Source of the DNA: Dipetalonema caudispina
Taxonomy: Eukaryota > Nematoda > Chromadorea > Rhabditida > Onchocercidae
Assembly (NCBI GenBank): GCA_013365325.1
Contig: JABVXV010000033.1
Location: 186,001-250,000 of the forward strand
Reading direction: 5' to 3'
Length of the DNA: 64,000 nucleotides
Of the stretch, positions 1 through 13,594 are shown one piece after another. Position 1 is the stretch's first letter. Each line of letters starts with the position of its first letter. Both the position numbers and the translations under genes were made by a program. The notes under the pieces are model-generated. The model had not been told where the DNA came from. It did not search any database and saw only the letters and a program-made list of their open reading frames with translations.

Positions 1-238
1 ATGACTGTAACTGTTTTCAATAATTAATGACTCAGAAATGCATTGAAGTTCCAATCCGTACATTTGTTTATTGCGTATGCATAGTGAGGTAAATTAAAAT
101 GACCAAGAATTTAAAATGACCAGGAATTGTTTAGCTAAAACGATAAATATTATTTTGGCACTTGAAGTTATTACAGATTTTTTTTAAAATTATGCATTAA
201 TTTTGAGAAATTTAACAATGTAAATGAAAAAAATACAG

Positions 239-2830
239 GGATGCAGATATCCAACAGATTGGACATCACTTGAATATAGCCATGCAAATGCACTTGTTTG
301 GGTCGGTGGTGATATGTTTCATCAAACAACCTCTGCAAATGATCCATTATTCTTCCTCCATCATGCTTTTGTGGATAGTATTTGGGAATTTTGGCGACAA
401 CATCGACAAGTAGTTAAATTGCTTAAACTTAATTTTAAATTTAATTGAAAATTCCTCCTCTTTTCATTCATAATGCATGAGAAACAAGCTTACACATTCT
501 TGTAAATCTCTAAGAAAATTTTGAGAAATTACAACAATTTACAACTATTCCACAATTTTTGCAGAATCGAGATGAACGGTCGAGAAGTTATCCACCAGAT
601 TTATCAGAATGTAGTGGCGAAAATCATTTTGCGCAAAATCCCATGCGACCGTTTGAGCCGCTCAGAAATATTGACGGAATTAGCAATGATTACAACGAAA
701 AGTTATACCGATATGCACCACGACCTGCATGTCCTGGAGGTCTGGATAAGCAATGTGGAAGCGAGTAAGTGATCGATCCCTCCTTTTCAATTAATTCGAT
801 TTATCTTCAATTCCTGAATTTAACAATTTCAGAGTAACTTTAGGGAAAAGTTTGTTCCCCAGTTTATCGAAAAATAAGCTTATTTAGCTTTATGGATTGT
901 TGAAATAAAAAATAAGATCATAAAATGAATAAATCATCTTACCAAGTTTTAAGAATTAAACGATGATGAAAGAGATGAAATCTGTGAAGTTCATTTATAA
1001 ACGAGCAAATTGATGGATAGATAAGAGTTTAGCTGATATGGAAGCAGTAAAACGTGGATTCAGATTCCTATTCTGTGATTTATCACATGGATACGCTCGA
1101 TGCTCCACAAAAATACGCCTGGGCGGCAATTGCGACAGTTATACACATCAGGAGAATCCGTGCTACAATGGTTCTTGTCTGTCCGGAAGATGTATTAAAA
1201 GCTCATCGGTTCTCCAGAAGCAAGATGAAATACTTTTTTTATTTCAATTTTTTCAATTTAGCAGAAAATAAGGATAGCTTAACATGAGGATATCCCAGTT
1301 TTAAATTAGATAACGATTTTGTAGAATGTTAGAGTTTTTCGTCATTATGCCTCTGTCATTTTAAAACAAATTTCATTTCATTTCTGATTTCAGACAGATC
1401 ACAGTGGTACGAAACGAGCCAGAAGTATAGAAGAGATATTTGTAGAGCCTATTGAACCACTAATTACAACAACATCAACAACAAATGTTGAAAAGGTTCA
1501 CCATGAAGGCAAAATTTACCTCCATGCTGTTTCTCTTTCATACTTTTTTTTTTCATTTTTGTGTCATTTATCGAAGTGTTTAGCAACTTTCTTGAGTGAA
1601 AAATGGAATAAGTTTGTTTAATTTTAAAATGAAAAGTTTTCATACAAAAGGAAAGTGAAATTTTGTACTTAAAACAGGAAAACAGCAATTCTATTAATCT
1701 TGAATTCATTGCTATATTACAATCGGAAATTCATGGAAAATATTGTTGCCAGTTCTTAAGTCGTTTCAATTGATTAATTAATTAAAGCATTCTCATCTAG
1801 CTAATCCTTCCATTTCAGGAGCAATGTTATAATGGTCATGAGTGTTGCTCAATTTGGGCCAATAAAGGTGAATGCAAGACGAACGAAAAAATAATGTTGG
1901 ATTGGTGTCCTCTATCTTGTCATAAATGTGTTGCACAATATAATACTACTTCTGGCAAGTTATTTTCTTTTTTGGCCATATATATAAATGTTCTAGGATC
2001 TTAATATCTTATTAGGTATAATGAAATTGGACTGATATAATTAAAGATTGACAGTTTAATTACTAGAATTCTGAAGGATGATAATATTACGAAAGATTGC
2101 GAAGTTAGCAAAGATATTTTAGGTGACAACAGTACCTATTATAGGTAACCATAAAATGTTTTGTACCTAATTGGCAATCATTCCCGACAGCAACTTAAGC
2201 TGCTGGCCAATAGTTTTTGAGATTTATCATCCCTTTACTTTCATCTTTCACAACCGAAACTATCTTTTCAATTCATTCTTCGCTTAATCATCCGAATTGT
2301 CTACGTCGTACATTTCTACCGTTCTAATTTAGTCGGTTATTATAAATTATTGAGATTTTAAATTATAAATTAATGGGATTTCTGAACTATAATTCATCCA
2401 CTTCATTTCATCTTAGAAGTTAACCACTCTTTAACTCTTTTAACCTTTCCGGTCACCTGAATCCAGTGTAACTGTCAAGTTTCCTTCAAGTTCCTTCTTC
2501 ATTATCTCAGTCCAGGAGTAATTTTGCTAAAATCTTACATTCTCTTTCATGTCAGAATGTTTCATTCAGTTTAAAGCTTTGTTCAATAATTATTAATTAT
2601 TCCGAAACATTTTATTATTGATCCATAAACCTCATTGCTATTATTTTGATTGAGTAAGAATGAATGATGAATTGAATTGCTTATTTACAGAATGTTCAGA
2701 TCGACATTTACAATGTCCCATATGGGCTACTCAAGGTGAATGCGACAAAAATCAGCTATGGATGGCTGAAAATTGCCGGTTGAGTTGTCAACGATGTCAG
2801 AAATTGCGAGTGGACATTTGTCAATGGTAA
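239..2830 (+). CDS. Tyrosinase-like protein with two C-terminal ShK domains (5' end outside window)
   Basis: Six exons are supported: 239-409, 565-764, 1064-1208, 1394-1495, 1819-1954 and 2691-2830 (stop TAA 2828-2830). Reading phase is kept at each junction. The first exon encodes the second copper site (CuB) of a type-3 copper tyrosinase: VWVGGDM followed by [13 protein letters not shown]. The third exon has the Cys-rich tail typical of nematode tyrosinases (FCDLSH, IRLGGNC). Next come a Ser/Thr-rich linker and two ShK-type six-cysteine domains, beginning [12 protein letters not shown] and [12 protein letters not shown]. The family oxidises phenols and in nematodes is linked to cuticle or eggshell tanning; secretion is expected, but the signal peptide and CuA site lie upstream of the window. 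Intron 5 uses a GC donor (GCAAGT at 1955). The second histidine of the CuB H-x3-H motif is Leu (codon 293-295), so catalytic activity is uncertain. Confidence 0.88.
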
Positions 2831-5800
2831 TAAATATAAGTGAATAAGTAGTTATATTCGGGTGTTATATTTATATATTGAATTTCTCTTAATTTTATTA
2901 TATATTTACCATTGTACTCTTCTAGAAGTTCCAACCTTGACATTTCATTAGGCAAGTAACCAATGAATAGTGCGATATATCACCATAGAATCTAGGCTTC
3001 GAAGATACTGTATTTGTTTAGAAGATACTGTACCTGTTTCTATAAGTGAACTCAGAATAAAAAATTATTGGCAATTCGACCACTGAGTGATATGATGATA
3101 AGATCATCCATGATGATAATAAGAATGTTGTTGTTCCGCAGATAAAGTCAAAATTATCATGGCAGTAGCCTAATAACATGGTGATGCTGATGTTATCAGT
3201 TTAATTCCTGCCAATTTTACAAAAAATTATTTCTATGAAAGAGTTTTCACAACATTCTTAGGAAGCTCCTTGTGAAAGCTGAAGTTTTGAAGTTTGCGGC
3301 AATTACCTGTTATTTTTCTAGCGATATATATTATAATAGGGCTTATAATTTCAATATTTGTAGGAACTGACATTTCTAGAATAAACCGCAGTAGATTTAT
3401 TGTATTCTTATTTTTTCCAATTTCCAGTTGATCATCTGACTCGACAGTATTGAATTATAAGTTCCATTTTACTCAAACTGAAATGATTGGAAAATATGAG
3501 AATGAATTTGCATAAATCATAGCAAGATTCTCACTCTTCTATAACGATACTGTACAACGATCGTGACAGTGGAAGGATTGAACGTTATAAGCCAATTAGA
3601 AATGAACAATTTTTATAAATCATTAAAATCATCAATTAGTTTCATTAGCTGAAAGTAAAATCTTTCCACTCCTATCGTATATCATTCAAAAAAATGTGTC
3701 ATTTAATCAAAATGAACCAATTATAGTGTTATTAATATCAAAAACTAAATTAAAGCTAATTTGGATGAATTAAACTGAGCTGAAATGCAAAAAAAAAAAA
3801 AGTGAACACAGAATGCCAGTTGATTGCAGCGTAACTCATTACCTCTATTACGTTAAAAAATAATTTCCGAATAAAAGCTCTGTAATAAAATGCATTGTGT
3901 AATTCCCACAGGAAAGTTTGGAATCTTATACCTTACTATTTACTATTAAATGATATTTCAATTTCTTCTTTTTCTATCCAAAATTACCATCATAGAATAC
4001 AGATACAGTGAATATAGTATAAAACGATAACATGTTTTTATAAATAACATATCCGTAGAAGCAAGTCGTATTAAAATGAATGTTTCTGCTGTTGATGAAT
4101 CTTCCGATCTCACAGGTCTTTGTTTAAAGATGGAAATTGTTGCGCAATGATAAACATAATTTTTTGGAATTCTTCGTAAATCAAAAAGTTATTTGACTGA
4201 TTATGATTAACAGGTTAATGAAACAGTTTAATTCCACAAGTTTCATCAATGCAATATCATGTCAGATGAGTAATTATACCACTTTTAGGGGAACATACTG
4301 CTTTGAAGACTAATGCTATTCTAAATATCTTATTATAAAATGTTGAGGTGTCGAATTCGTCATAGCACTTTTCATCAGCGCTACTATTTTACTAAGAAAA
4401 CAACATTTCCCATTCCCTAATCTCGTTATGGAAGATTTTTTATTTTCTTCAGTGCGGTAGAATTCTCGGTGTCATAGACAAATAGTTTTAAATAAAGAAT
4501 CTAATGTCAGCAGACGTTATAGGATAATTCGGAAGAATTGTGTCAAGCTAAGGATGAATTGCTTAAATTAATTTTGGATGTCTATGGAGTAGGACTGGTT
4601 TATAACAAAGACACTGTGATGTTTGTTATCGGAAATACGGATGATAAAACAGTGTTGTAATCCTGTCGGGGACAAAGATAAGCATGCTGGTGATCGGAAA
4701 TAAGAATAAGAATTAGCTAAATGGTTCATTACATTATACATATTCTAATTTTGCAATGAATTTAATTGAGTGAGGAATATTTCTACAATACAAAATACTT
4801 TAATTAATGAGACACATTTATTACTGTAATTCTCGCGATTCCGAATTTTGCGACAAACCTAATTTTGGTGAAATCAGAAATCAATCGTTTTCACATATTC
4901 ATTCGTCCGATGATCGTTACACTGCTATATATTTTAAATATTTGTTCAAATATACTTTACTTCAATAATTCTACTACTGAAAGCTACCTACCCGTAAAAA
5001 GTATACCATCGTACAAAGCACTAAATAGTATAATCATTTAGCTAGGCTCTCCAGTAACGCTTAACCCTGGTTGCTTCATATTTATTAACTGCTTTTAACT
5101 AGTCTAATTCTTCTAGACTATGTCAAACTAAGCCAATTTAATAATATGATGTTTCTTAATTAAGCTGAATTTCTCAGATGTACTATTCCATAGTATACAA
5201 AAAGATAAAAATAGTTATGCCAAGTAATAAAGGTATAAAATCCTACCAAAATACTCCAAACATTACGGTATTTGTGCAGAGTATTTTCTGTAGACAATGC
5301 AACTGCACAATCAATAAAGCTCAGCATTCTTTTTTTTAAAAAGACATTTGTGAAGTCAACAATTAGCAGTTTATTTTAATGCACCCGCTGGTTTCAATGC
5401 TGGCAGTACAAAAATCGAACACAGAAACTAACAAAGTAATAAAAATATTACAGCAATAACAATATATATATATGCTTGTGATGTATAGAAACCAATCACA
5501 AAAATAAGCTTACTATACTTTAACGTCCTACCAATTAAATCATTTTTTTTTCTTTGATAGAAGCATAAAAAACCGACCGTGAACTTAACTTGGTTTTAAA
5601 ACGAGATTTTCTTTCCGTAGTCTTAAAGCTTTAGTGTAAACAGAGATTTTCAAACTTCTATGATGTTCCTCTAGAGATCACAAATGTCAGTGGAATGAAA
5701 AACAGCTGCAAATATACAAAAACTGACCTTTAGATCAATTCAGTTAAGATTATTCAATGGTGATGTGATTAAAATCGGTGAACCTTTGCTTGGGACAGTT

Positions 5801-6107
5801 CGCTGCCTGGAATTAACTTCTTATGTTTAAATAATGAAAGTCTGGGATTCATAACTGACTAAGACTCCTCTACAACTTCTTCGAAAGAATAGGGCTGAAT
5901 GACAGACCGACCGTTTATCACGTTCTGATTTGACTTGACGAAATGATTTTAAAAAATTTGATAAAAAAGTTATTTACCATTGGATGACCAATTAAGAAAT
6001 TGAACCACAAAAAGAATCGACTTATTTCGATTCAGTGATACACTCGTGCTCATAATCTATATATTTTTTGCTCTTAATTTAATCCATAACTATCTAAACA
6101 TGACAAA
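2831..6107. other. Convergent intergenic region, no gene seen
   Basis: This AT-rich stretch separates the 3' ends of the + strand tyrosinase gene and the - strand semaphorin gene. A + strand AATAAA near 3055, about 225 bases after the tyrosinase stop, is a candidate polyadenylation signal; others lie near 3870 and 3884. Two short direct copies of AGAAGATACTGTA-like sequence occur around 3003-3030. No reading frame has splice sites and protein character together. Confidence 0.6.
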
Positions 6108-9100
6108 TTATTTAATTCTTACATTTCTGTCATACCAAAGTTGCCATTTTTCAGCAGAGTGCTTGTATTTGGCAAATTTTTGACACCATTCTCGATACTT
6201 TGATTTGAACTGAGCTACACTAGTCGGTTGTACGCATTCAGCTACAACGAAATAATTAGTCATATTGTGAAAGTATACGGATGAATTTCAATAGTAACAG
6301 GAGTTGTCGTACCAATGTCCGACTGATCTTGGCTGTAACGATAAGTACGCCAGTAAAAGAAAGCTAACCATCATCCACTGTAATTTCATATACCACAACA
6401 GCTTCTTTGTCTACACTGCATTCATAGATACCACTGTCTGTCCCAGAAACCTAAAAAAATCAGACATATGTTTTGTATCATTGTCAAAGACGTTCAAAAA
6501 AAAAAAAGATGAAAGAAAAAATTTCTGTAAACTACTACTTAAATTTGGACGAAAAAAAAACTGTTTACAACACTCGCATTGAAAACAACAAGTCCTCCTT
6601 CGGTTGTTAATTGTCTCTTTTCAGATGGCGAAACTGGTTCAGTATTGAAAATCCATGTTGACTGAGCCGAACACTTGAGATGCAATGTATCACCAATGTA
6701 GGCATTCGTTGTCATTCGTTTTACATGCCCTAGACATTTATCAACGTCTTTGGAATTGGAACTAACCCATCTAAAATTTTAATAACTTACAAATTTATAA
6801 AAGAATAAATTTAATCAATTACTGCTTAAAAAACACAACTTCCTTTATGCAGCAGAAATGAAGAAGTGACCAAAGCATTCTCCATCGGTGAATTTTATTT
6901 AAAAGTAAACTTTCGAAAGTTAATTTAGTACTCCTCACACGTACAAATTTAGGCTAACAAAAATATATGAGTAACAATGTAATGAGTATTCAAAAGGAAA
7001 ATTAATAGGAAATGAATATGGAAAGAAGATGATCGATAAAATCTTTACCCAATTGCTGATAAGTGAGCTTGTTCACGTTTATAACATAATCCACGAGCAG
7101 TATTCCATGAACAGTACGGGTCAACAGCACATTGCGCACACATAGTGTGAAGCGAGCATTGAGCCAGAAAGTACTGGGAGACATTATCCTCACTCGATAA
7201 ATAGATAAATTCGCCTGGCAGCAGTGTCATAGCGAAAATAGTTCCAGTATTTTTCAAAGGATAAGTGGCTAACAATTTTGAATGCTTGTCTGCTTCTTCA
7301 AACCAATGTGCTATCTTATACAGTCTTTGGGAACTGAAAAACAATATATGTTTCTTGAAGCTCAATTTTTTGTTAAAATTTTTATTGTTCTCATAGAATT
7401 TTCCTGCCTTCACGAAGTGTGATCTGAACATCTTGACGGTATCACTTATAGCGAAGGGTTGAAAATGCTAAGCATGGTCCGAGATATTACTGGAAATTTC
7501 GGATAAGCCGATAAATCATTGTTACGTGTTGATTAGTTGAAATTTCCAGGCAAAAGAATTATTTTGAAAAGTGGTTAAAACCAACTTATGCGAATAAACG
7601 AAGATAACGTTGACATCTTCCATCGTATCAACAGCAATATGTGTCAGCAGTTCATCACGCAATATAAGCAGTGGGTGATCAGCTGATACAGAGTCTGCCA
7701 TTAGTAAGTGAGATCGCGCAAAATGTAAACTACTGTCCGGGACAGACGCTGAATTGACTGTGCACTAAAAAAGTAACAATTCCATAAGTTTTGCAAAAAA
7801 CCATCAAACTGGTAGAGATAAAAGATTTCAGAGCATGAATTGGATAAGAAAATTCACCGTTCCAGGCCGATGTTCAGGAACATTTTTGGGTGGTGTGGTG
7901 ATCCAACTACCATCGGATGAGGTTTGCTCCAAAAAATACCCATGATCGAACAGCTGTGAACAAAAAAATAAACATTTATTTTAATATAAAATGACAGTTA
8001 CTGGTATAGCTACATTACTGTAATAAGCCGCTGGCACTAGAAGATTAAATTCCAGTGCGAATTTTACAACAGCCGAGTCCGTCAAACTGCTTAGCGATAA
8101 AAACTACTCCGTCCGGACCAAAAATATTTACAAAATACCTGATTGATACTGTTTAACGAAAATACGCAAACAGCGCTACCACCAAAGGAGATTTCAGGTG
8201 TTGTAAAAGTAGCATAGAACAAAGTGTCAGATCTACCATCTACGCTTTGCAATGATTCTAAAAATTAAGAAATGTGACATAAAACTAATGAAATGCGTAA
8301 AGAGCAGCAGCAGATGGAGTAACTACCATGAATGATTAATAATTACCAAAATCTGTTTTTTACGATTCCGACATACTTAACAAAAAAGTCGCTAACACAA
8401 CGGAATTTCTAATTTATTGAGAATATCAATTCTAAATGTGTCAACCAAACATACGCAATTCATTGAAATAAACAGGAAACTTTGAAGAAGTTGAGCAGTT
8501 CAGACGAGCTTTGACAAAAGTAGTCCAAACCTGTCGTAACACATTTTTTCCACCAACATCTTTCTATAATTTGCCATATCTATTCATTATTTTACAAGCT
8601 AATCGAAAAAGCCAGCTGATATAATATTATGACATTTCAGCATGATGGCATGGATATATGGCTTTGATAAATTGTAAGTTACAGTCATCGCAAAAAGCTC
8701 GATGAAGTGTAAGTTACACAGCGAAAGTGACACTTACTGGAGCTGCTATCAGCAGTGGCCCCCACAACTATCCAGAAGAACAAATAACCAAATTTAAAAA
8801 GTATAAACAACAGTCACCTTACAAATACGAGCAACTCTAGAAAACACGATATGTTCACAGTTCTCACGCTCAATTGCCACTTCACGGAAAAAGAAGTAGA
8901 CATACTTATCAATATTGAATGATGCCACGAAATCCGGCTCTAAACCACAAAGTTCATATTAGATTTAAGTAAATTAAATAATCATGTACATCAAAAAAAA
9001 GTCCTAGATATTAAACCGAAATTAATGTTTGGTAGTATACACCAAAATGCAGGCATATATCATACTGCGGTTTTTTTACCCCTATGCCATTTACTTGCAC

Positions 9101-10391
9101 CATTTAATGTATATCGTTCTGCAATTTCTAGACGTTCTACATTTATATTAATTTACCATATAACCATTTCGAATCTGTATAGATGGTTCGCATTGAAGAA
9201 TATACTTCCTTATTGTTTTTGATCAGTGGCGGCCGATAAATAAGATTGTTGTCGAGAATAAGACCTGTCCTGATACCAGAATAAATGGCAGGTATATCTT
9301 CCGGGTTGCCCCATTCTAAAAATTTATCGATCACTGATAACTATAGATACAGTGGAAAACACCACCGACTGATAATTTGATAAAACTAATATATCTAGGA
9401 AAAGAATTTCAGTTTACCGACAAGTACCGCCGTTGTATTCAGATCCACGTGAGCTGAACAAACACCGATAACATTTTCGGGAGAAGAACGTTCCTGTAGC
9501 GTTATTGCATCCAATTCACGTAGCTGCGGCTTCATAGCATTTGAAGAGCAAACTAATAAAGTCTGATGACCTTCCTTTAGAAACATGAGTCGTACTCCAT
9601 TAATACATTCCGCATGGCCAGCGCGACGGCATTCTTCGGCATCGGATCGGGAAACCGGAAGCTCTACATGAGCATACTAAATTCATAATAAAATTACGTT
9701 TATTCAACTGCAGCACAGTCTGGCCTGAATCGTAGTAAATGAATGTCTATCTCTAAGTATCCCTGCGCTGGTTTTAACATGTCAACACCTTCAATTTTTA
9801 AGTGGAAATAAACCTTCCATAATATACCCTCTCGTATGATATGTCTCATAAAAAGTTACTTTTACAGATCAAAGTTTCGCAAACAATTAAATTGGCAAGA
9901 ATTGCATAAAATTTAAAAACTATACTACCAAACAAAACTATACAGTACCAGGCCATCAGTGGATGCAGTTGTATTGATATTATATGCCCACAATCGAAAT
10001 AAGTGCCCATTTGCGCCCACATAAAGGGATGCAGATTGTGAATCCAGCAATAATCGCCTGTATGCCAATCGTCCAGCCGTAAAGACATTCTCTGGAAATT
10101 AAATTTAATTAATTTCAAAAAATTATAATTTATGTAATAGCAATTAATCATAACATGGTTCAACAGCGCAGATAAATACTACTGGTTTCTCTTCATGTAA
10201 TAAAGCGGAATAGTATACATCAATTGATATCAGGCATTCATTTCTTATGTTAATACATTGAGTTACCTGTAACTCAAGTATTCCCTAACAATCTCACCTG
10301 GAAATATCGCCGGTAACGATGATGTTCCCAGAAATCGAATTGTGAAGAGAAGAAATATGTCGATAAAAAGAACGTCGAAAGATGTCATCAT
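6108..10391 (-). CDS. mab-20: Secreted semaphorin, class 2 type (MAB-20-like; Sema-PSI-Ig)
   Basis: Thirteen exons in transcription order: 10391-10298, 10091-9949, 9676-9418, 9315-9157, 8939-8818, 8563-8455, 8257-8139, 7953-7858, 7764-7586, 7333-7049, 6770-6569, 6450-6369, 6241-6108. All junctions are in phase and give 660 residues. The hydrophobic N terminus ([20 protein letters not shown]) is a signal peptide. The Sema domain (about 33-490) shows [27 protein letters not shown] and [12 protein letters not shown] domain (486-510) contains [14 protein letters not shown] short Ig domain follows, with C555 paired to C600 in GIYECSV, then a C-terminal tail with [12 protein letters not shown] as in Sema-2A proteins. 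There is no transmembrane segment, so a secreted guidance or adhesion cue acting on plexin is expected. The start could be either of two adjacent ATGs (10391 or 10388). The mab-20 name rests on the domain order and absence of an anchor. Confidence 0.93.
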
Positions 10392-12273
10392 TGTCACCAA
10401 TCTATATAAACCGCCACCACCACCATCCGATACAAAAATCAATATTAACAAGGGCAGATGAAATCAGCCAACCATCCAAATCTATCCATCTGTCTTCCTC
10501 TTTCTCTGCTTTATTCAATCTTACCACTGACCGCTGTTCCAATATTTCTGGCGTGGTATGAGATGGTCAATTGTTGGCACAAAAAAAAAAAACGAAATAT
10601 TATTTATTCGTATCGTAATTAAATTTATTAACCAAATATTACATATACCGTATCACTGCACAGTACCATGTCATACTGTAACATGTCATTGTAAGGATAA
10701 GAATTAATTTCTTACTTTTTTTTTCTGTGAATTTTTTTAAAAAAAAAGATTAAATAGGATAAAGTAAATATCACCAAGGATGGAAATGTTTGAATAATAA
10801 CATCAGTACAATGCAATGTGTTCCATTCTTTGCATGATTTTCAAAATTATTGCAAAATGCAAAAATTTGCAATTTGCCTTTTGGGAAAAAAATCCGTTAT
10901 TCGACTGATCAATCAAAATGCATGATGGATTATTGAATTTTTGGAAAATTATTCAAAAATCTTTAGTTTCATCATTCTTACCTATTTACATATCATATAT
11001 GTTTACAGTGGAAAGTGTAGAAATCAAGAATGGAGTAATATCCGGAAAGAAAGCAGAAAGCATTATATCATTATCCATAAATTTTAGAGCATGAAAAGAA
11101 GATGTAAATTTCCTGATTCTTAGTTTCAGTGAAAAATTTTCAGTAAGTATAATGAAATCATTTGAGAATTTTTCGTGCAAAAAATTGTTATACAACACGA
11201 GCTAATCAATATTTATCGAATATACAGCGTTTCGAAAATTTAATTTTATCACTAGGGATATTAACAATGTCTTCTGGGATAATGGAATATCATCAATGTA
11301 CGTTGACGCTAACAATGCGCAGAAGAATTCTACCAACAAGAGAGTATTGTTTGTTATTTTAAACTTTAAAAGAAGATATGAAAATAGGGGAGAATTATGT
11401 TGATTGAAGTATGTCGAGTAAGACGCAGAGCAAATATTAAATTTAGAGTTTAGAATGATGAGTTTCTTTCCAGACAAAAGAAAACAACTCACTGACTCTT
11501 TTCTCAGCTTTTAGATATTTCACGTTTATTCTAACAAAAATTCGAAAAGCATTATGACTGCCAAAGGATGAAATACTTTACAAATTGCTAATTATCTTCG
11601 TTTACTAGTGAATTAGTGAACAAAATTTTATTTCACTATAACTTTCTAGTGAAAAAGCAATCGAACCAACATAAAGCAAATGCAAATTAAGTGACAAAAA
11701 ACAAGTACATTGGAATCTACAATGATTCATTCGTCAGCGATTCAGTAAGAACAGCTGAAATAAGGCTATGTAGGATCTGGGACGAAATCAACAAGTATAA
11801 AAAGGCCAGTATCATACATTCCACTTATTTTAAATCAGAAATTACATATTACACTCAAACAGCCACAAATTTCAAATATTACAAATCAGTAACAAATTGA
11901 TATAAAATTTTATGATTACAGTGAGCCCCGAATTTGAGCAACTGAAGTTAAACATTGCTATTTGGCATTAAACCCAAATTAGATATCCGTGATTCGAAAT
12001 AAACTGTTAGAAACATCATGGGCTAATTTTAATTTTTTTTTCACATCAACATGTAGGCAAATTTAAGACAAGTTAAAGTTATTTGATTAATGATCAAGAT
12101 CAATTCCAAAATTAATTCTGGAGTTAAAGAAAAACCAAAACGATGTACTTCACAGATGGAATTGAATTCCACCCTTCCCCCTCCTTCCCCACACACGAAT
12201 GCATTTCTTTAAACACTACAAGGAACAAAAGGAGCTTTCAAAATCATCCGAACTTTGTCCACCCAAGAAGATT
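10392..12273. other. Intergenic region between semaphorin and UBAP1-like genes
   Basis: This is the probable semaphorin promoter and 5' UTR plus the 3' flank of the UBAP1-like gene, both on the - strand. The small open frames here are low-complexity, lack good splice signals and match nothing I recognise. No repeats of note. Confidence 0.5.
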
Positions 12274-13594
12274 CTATAAATTTTGCCTGAAAGAAGCACT
12301 AGGAACGCCGATACCAAATGAGCTGTTATAACTTTTGAGAGCAGTCGATAAATTATATAAACCGTGAGTATCAACAGTTTCTGATACCTTCAAACCCTGA
12401 AATTGAAAAAATTAGGAAAATTTCCGGATTCTGAAATTCAACAAACAATTATTAAGGTTAGAAATAAAGAAAAAGTAGAGTCTGATAAGCATTCTGATAA
12501 ACCAAGTCATCCACACTTCCTTAAACTTATAGCAGACGAGTCATTTGCTGGGAAAACATATTGATAAGATAATGTTTGTTTATGAAAAGCACCACAAATA
12601 AAAGGAACTATAATAAACCATGTTTGGAACCGATGATGACAGTAATTCTGACGAAGATTGAGCGCTATTGCTGACAACGCTCGGAGACAGCGGTGGTGGT
12701 GCATTGGCAAGTATTTGTTCGAGAGCAGCTTTATCATCTATAGTACTTAATTCCAGGAGATCAAAAAGATTCGGTTTCAATTCAAATTCTTCGAAGACAT
12801 TCAATGCTGGTTTCACCGGTTTCGTATTTTGCTGTAGTGAGAAGAAATCATGATTTAATGTATAAAATACTGACGAAGATATCCAAGTCTGAGTTAGTAA
12901 ATCATTCAACAAATTTAGAAGCCAACGTTTTCCAGTACTGTGATTATTTCGAAAAACAATATGTAAAGGCCCTAGTTTTGCACCCCCTTTAAAATACATA
13001 ATTTTTCTGACATTTTCATTTTCAACAAGATTTCAAAAATCTATTTAATAATGATAATAGTTAAGTAATAAGTACCACTGAAACATTCAAAAGGAGATTT
13101 CTAATAAAGATGATTCATTCAATTGCATACTTTGGAAATTGATGAATATTCTTACCTGTTGCGAAGTTGTGGCTACAACACGACTCGGTTCCAGTATAAA
13201 ATCTGATTGAATTTTTCGAGCATGTAATTCACAGACTACATCTGGTACTCTCTCAACCATAATATTCGATTGTCTTTCAGGGGTTACATTCTTAGTTTTC
13301 ATTTCTTTCACTTTGATTGCTAAGGCAGTCTTATTTTTCTCGTAATCGGCAATGGCTTTTCTCTCACTCTCGAAACTGTACTGAAATTTTACAAAAAGTT
13401 TTAGAAAATTCCTTTCGAGAAATATCGCGGAACTATTTCGTCCATAAAGTTCTAGATACTATTAATGAAGTAAATTCACAAGTACTAATTTACCTCCGCC
13501 ACAGATGGTCGATTAATCATGATATTCGGAATCACTATACTCGGAAGTGGAAAAAATTGGTGACTGATGTCCATGTGAACATCATAAACATAAT
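12274..13594 (-). CDS. UBAP1-like ESCRT-I subunit, short form (5' end uncertain)
   Basis: Four exons in transcription order: 13594-13494, 13380-13156, 12831-12619, 12396-12274 (stop at 12276-12274), all in phase, about 220 residues. The first exon and the start of the second resemble the UMA domain of UBAP1: PLPSIVIP, then AEYSFESERKAIADYE, where human UBAP1 has VQYDFSLEKKTIEWAEE. The match is clearer later: ILEPSRV corresponds to ILTPTRV, and LFDLLELSTIDDKAALEQIL to [20 protein letters not shown]. UBAP1 is the ESCRT-I subunit that sorts ubiquitinated cargo at endosomes. The C-terminal SOUBA ubiquitin-binding region of the vertebrate protein is not seen; the last exon ends FGIGVPSASFRQNL. An alternative donor for exon 3 at 12631 is also in phase. 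The first exon starts with two bases of a split codon, so an upstream exon is needed unless translation starts at the internal Met of HMDISHQ. Confidence 0.72.

Noticed and set aside
7002..7193. Separate - strand frame over the PSI exon
   Set aside because: Out of frame with the semaphorin exon, which has clear PSI cysteines and keeps phase at both ends.
11691..11900. 69-codon + strand frame in the semaphorin-UBAP1 interval
   Set aside because: No ATG start, no splice support, no recognisable family; consistent with chance.
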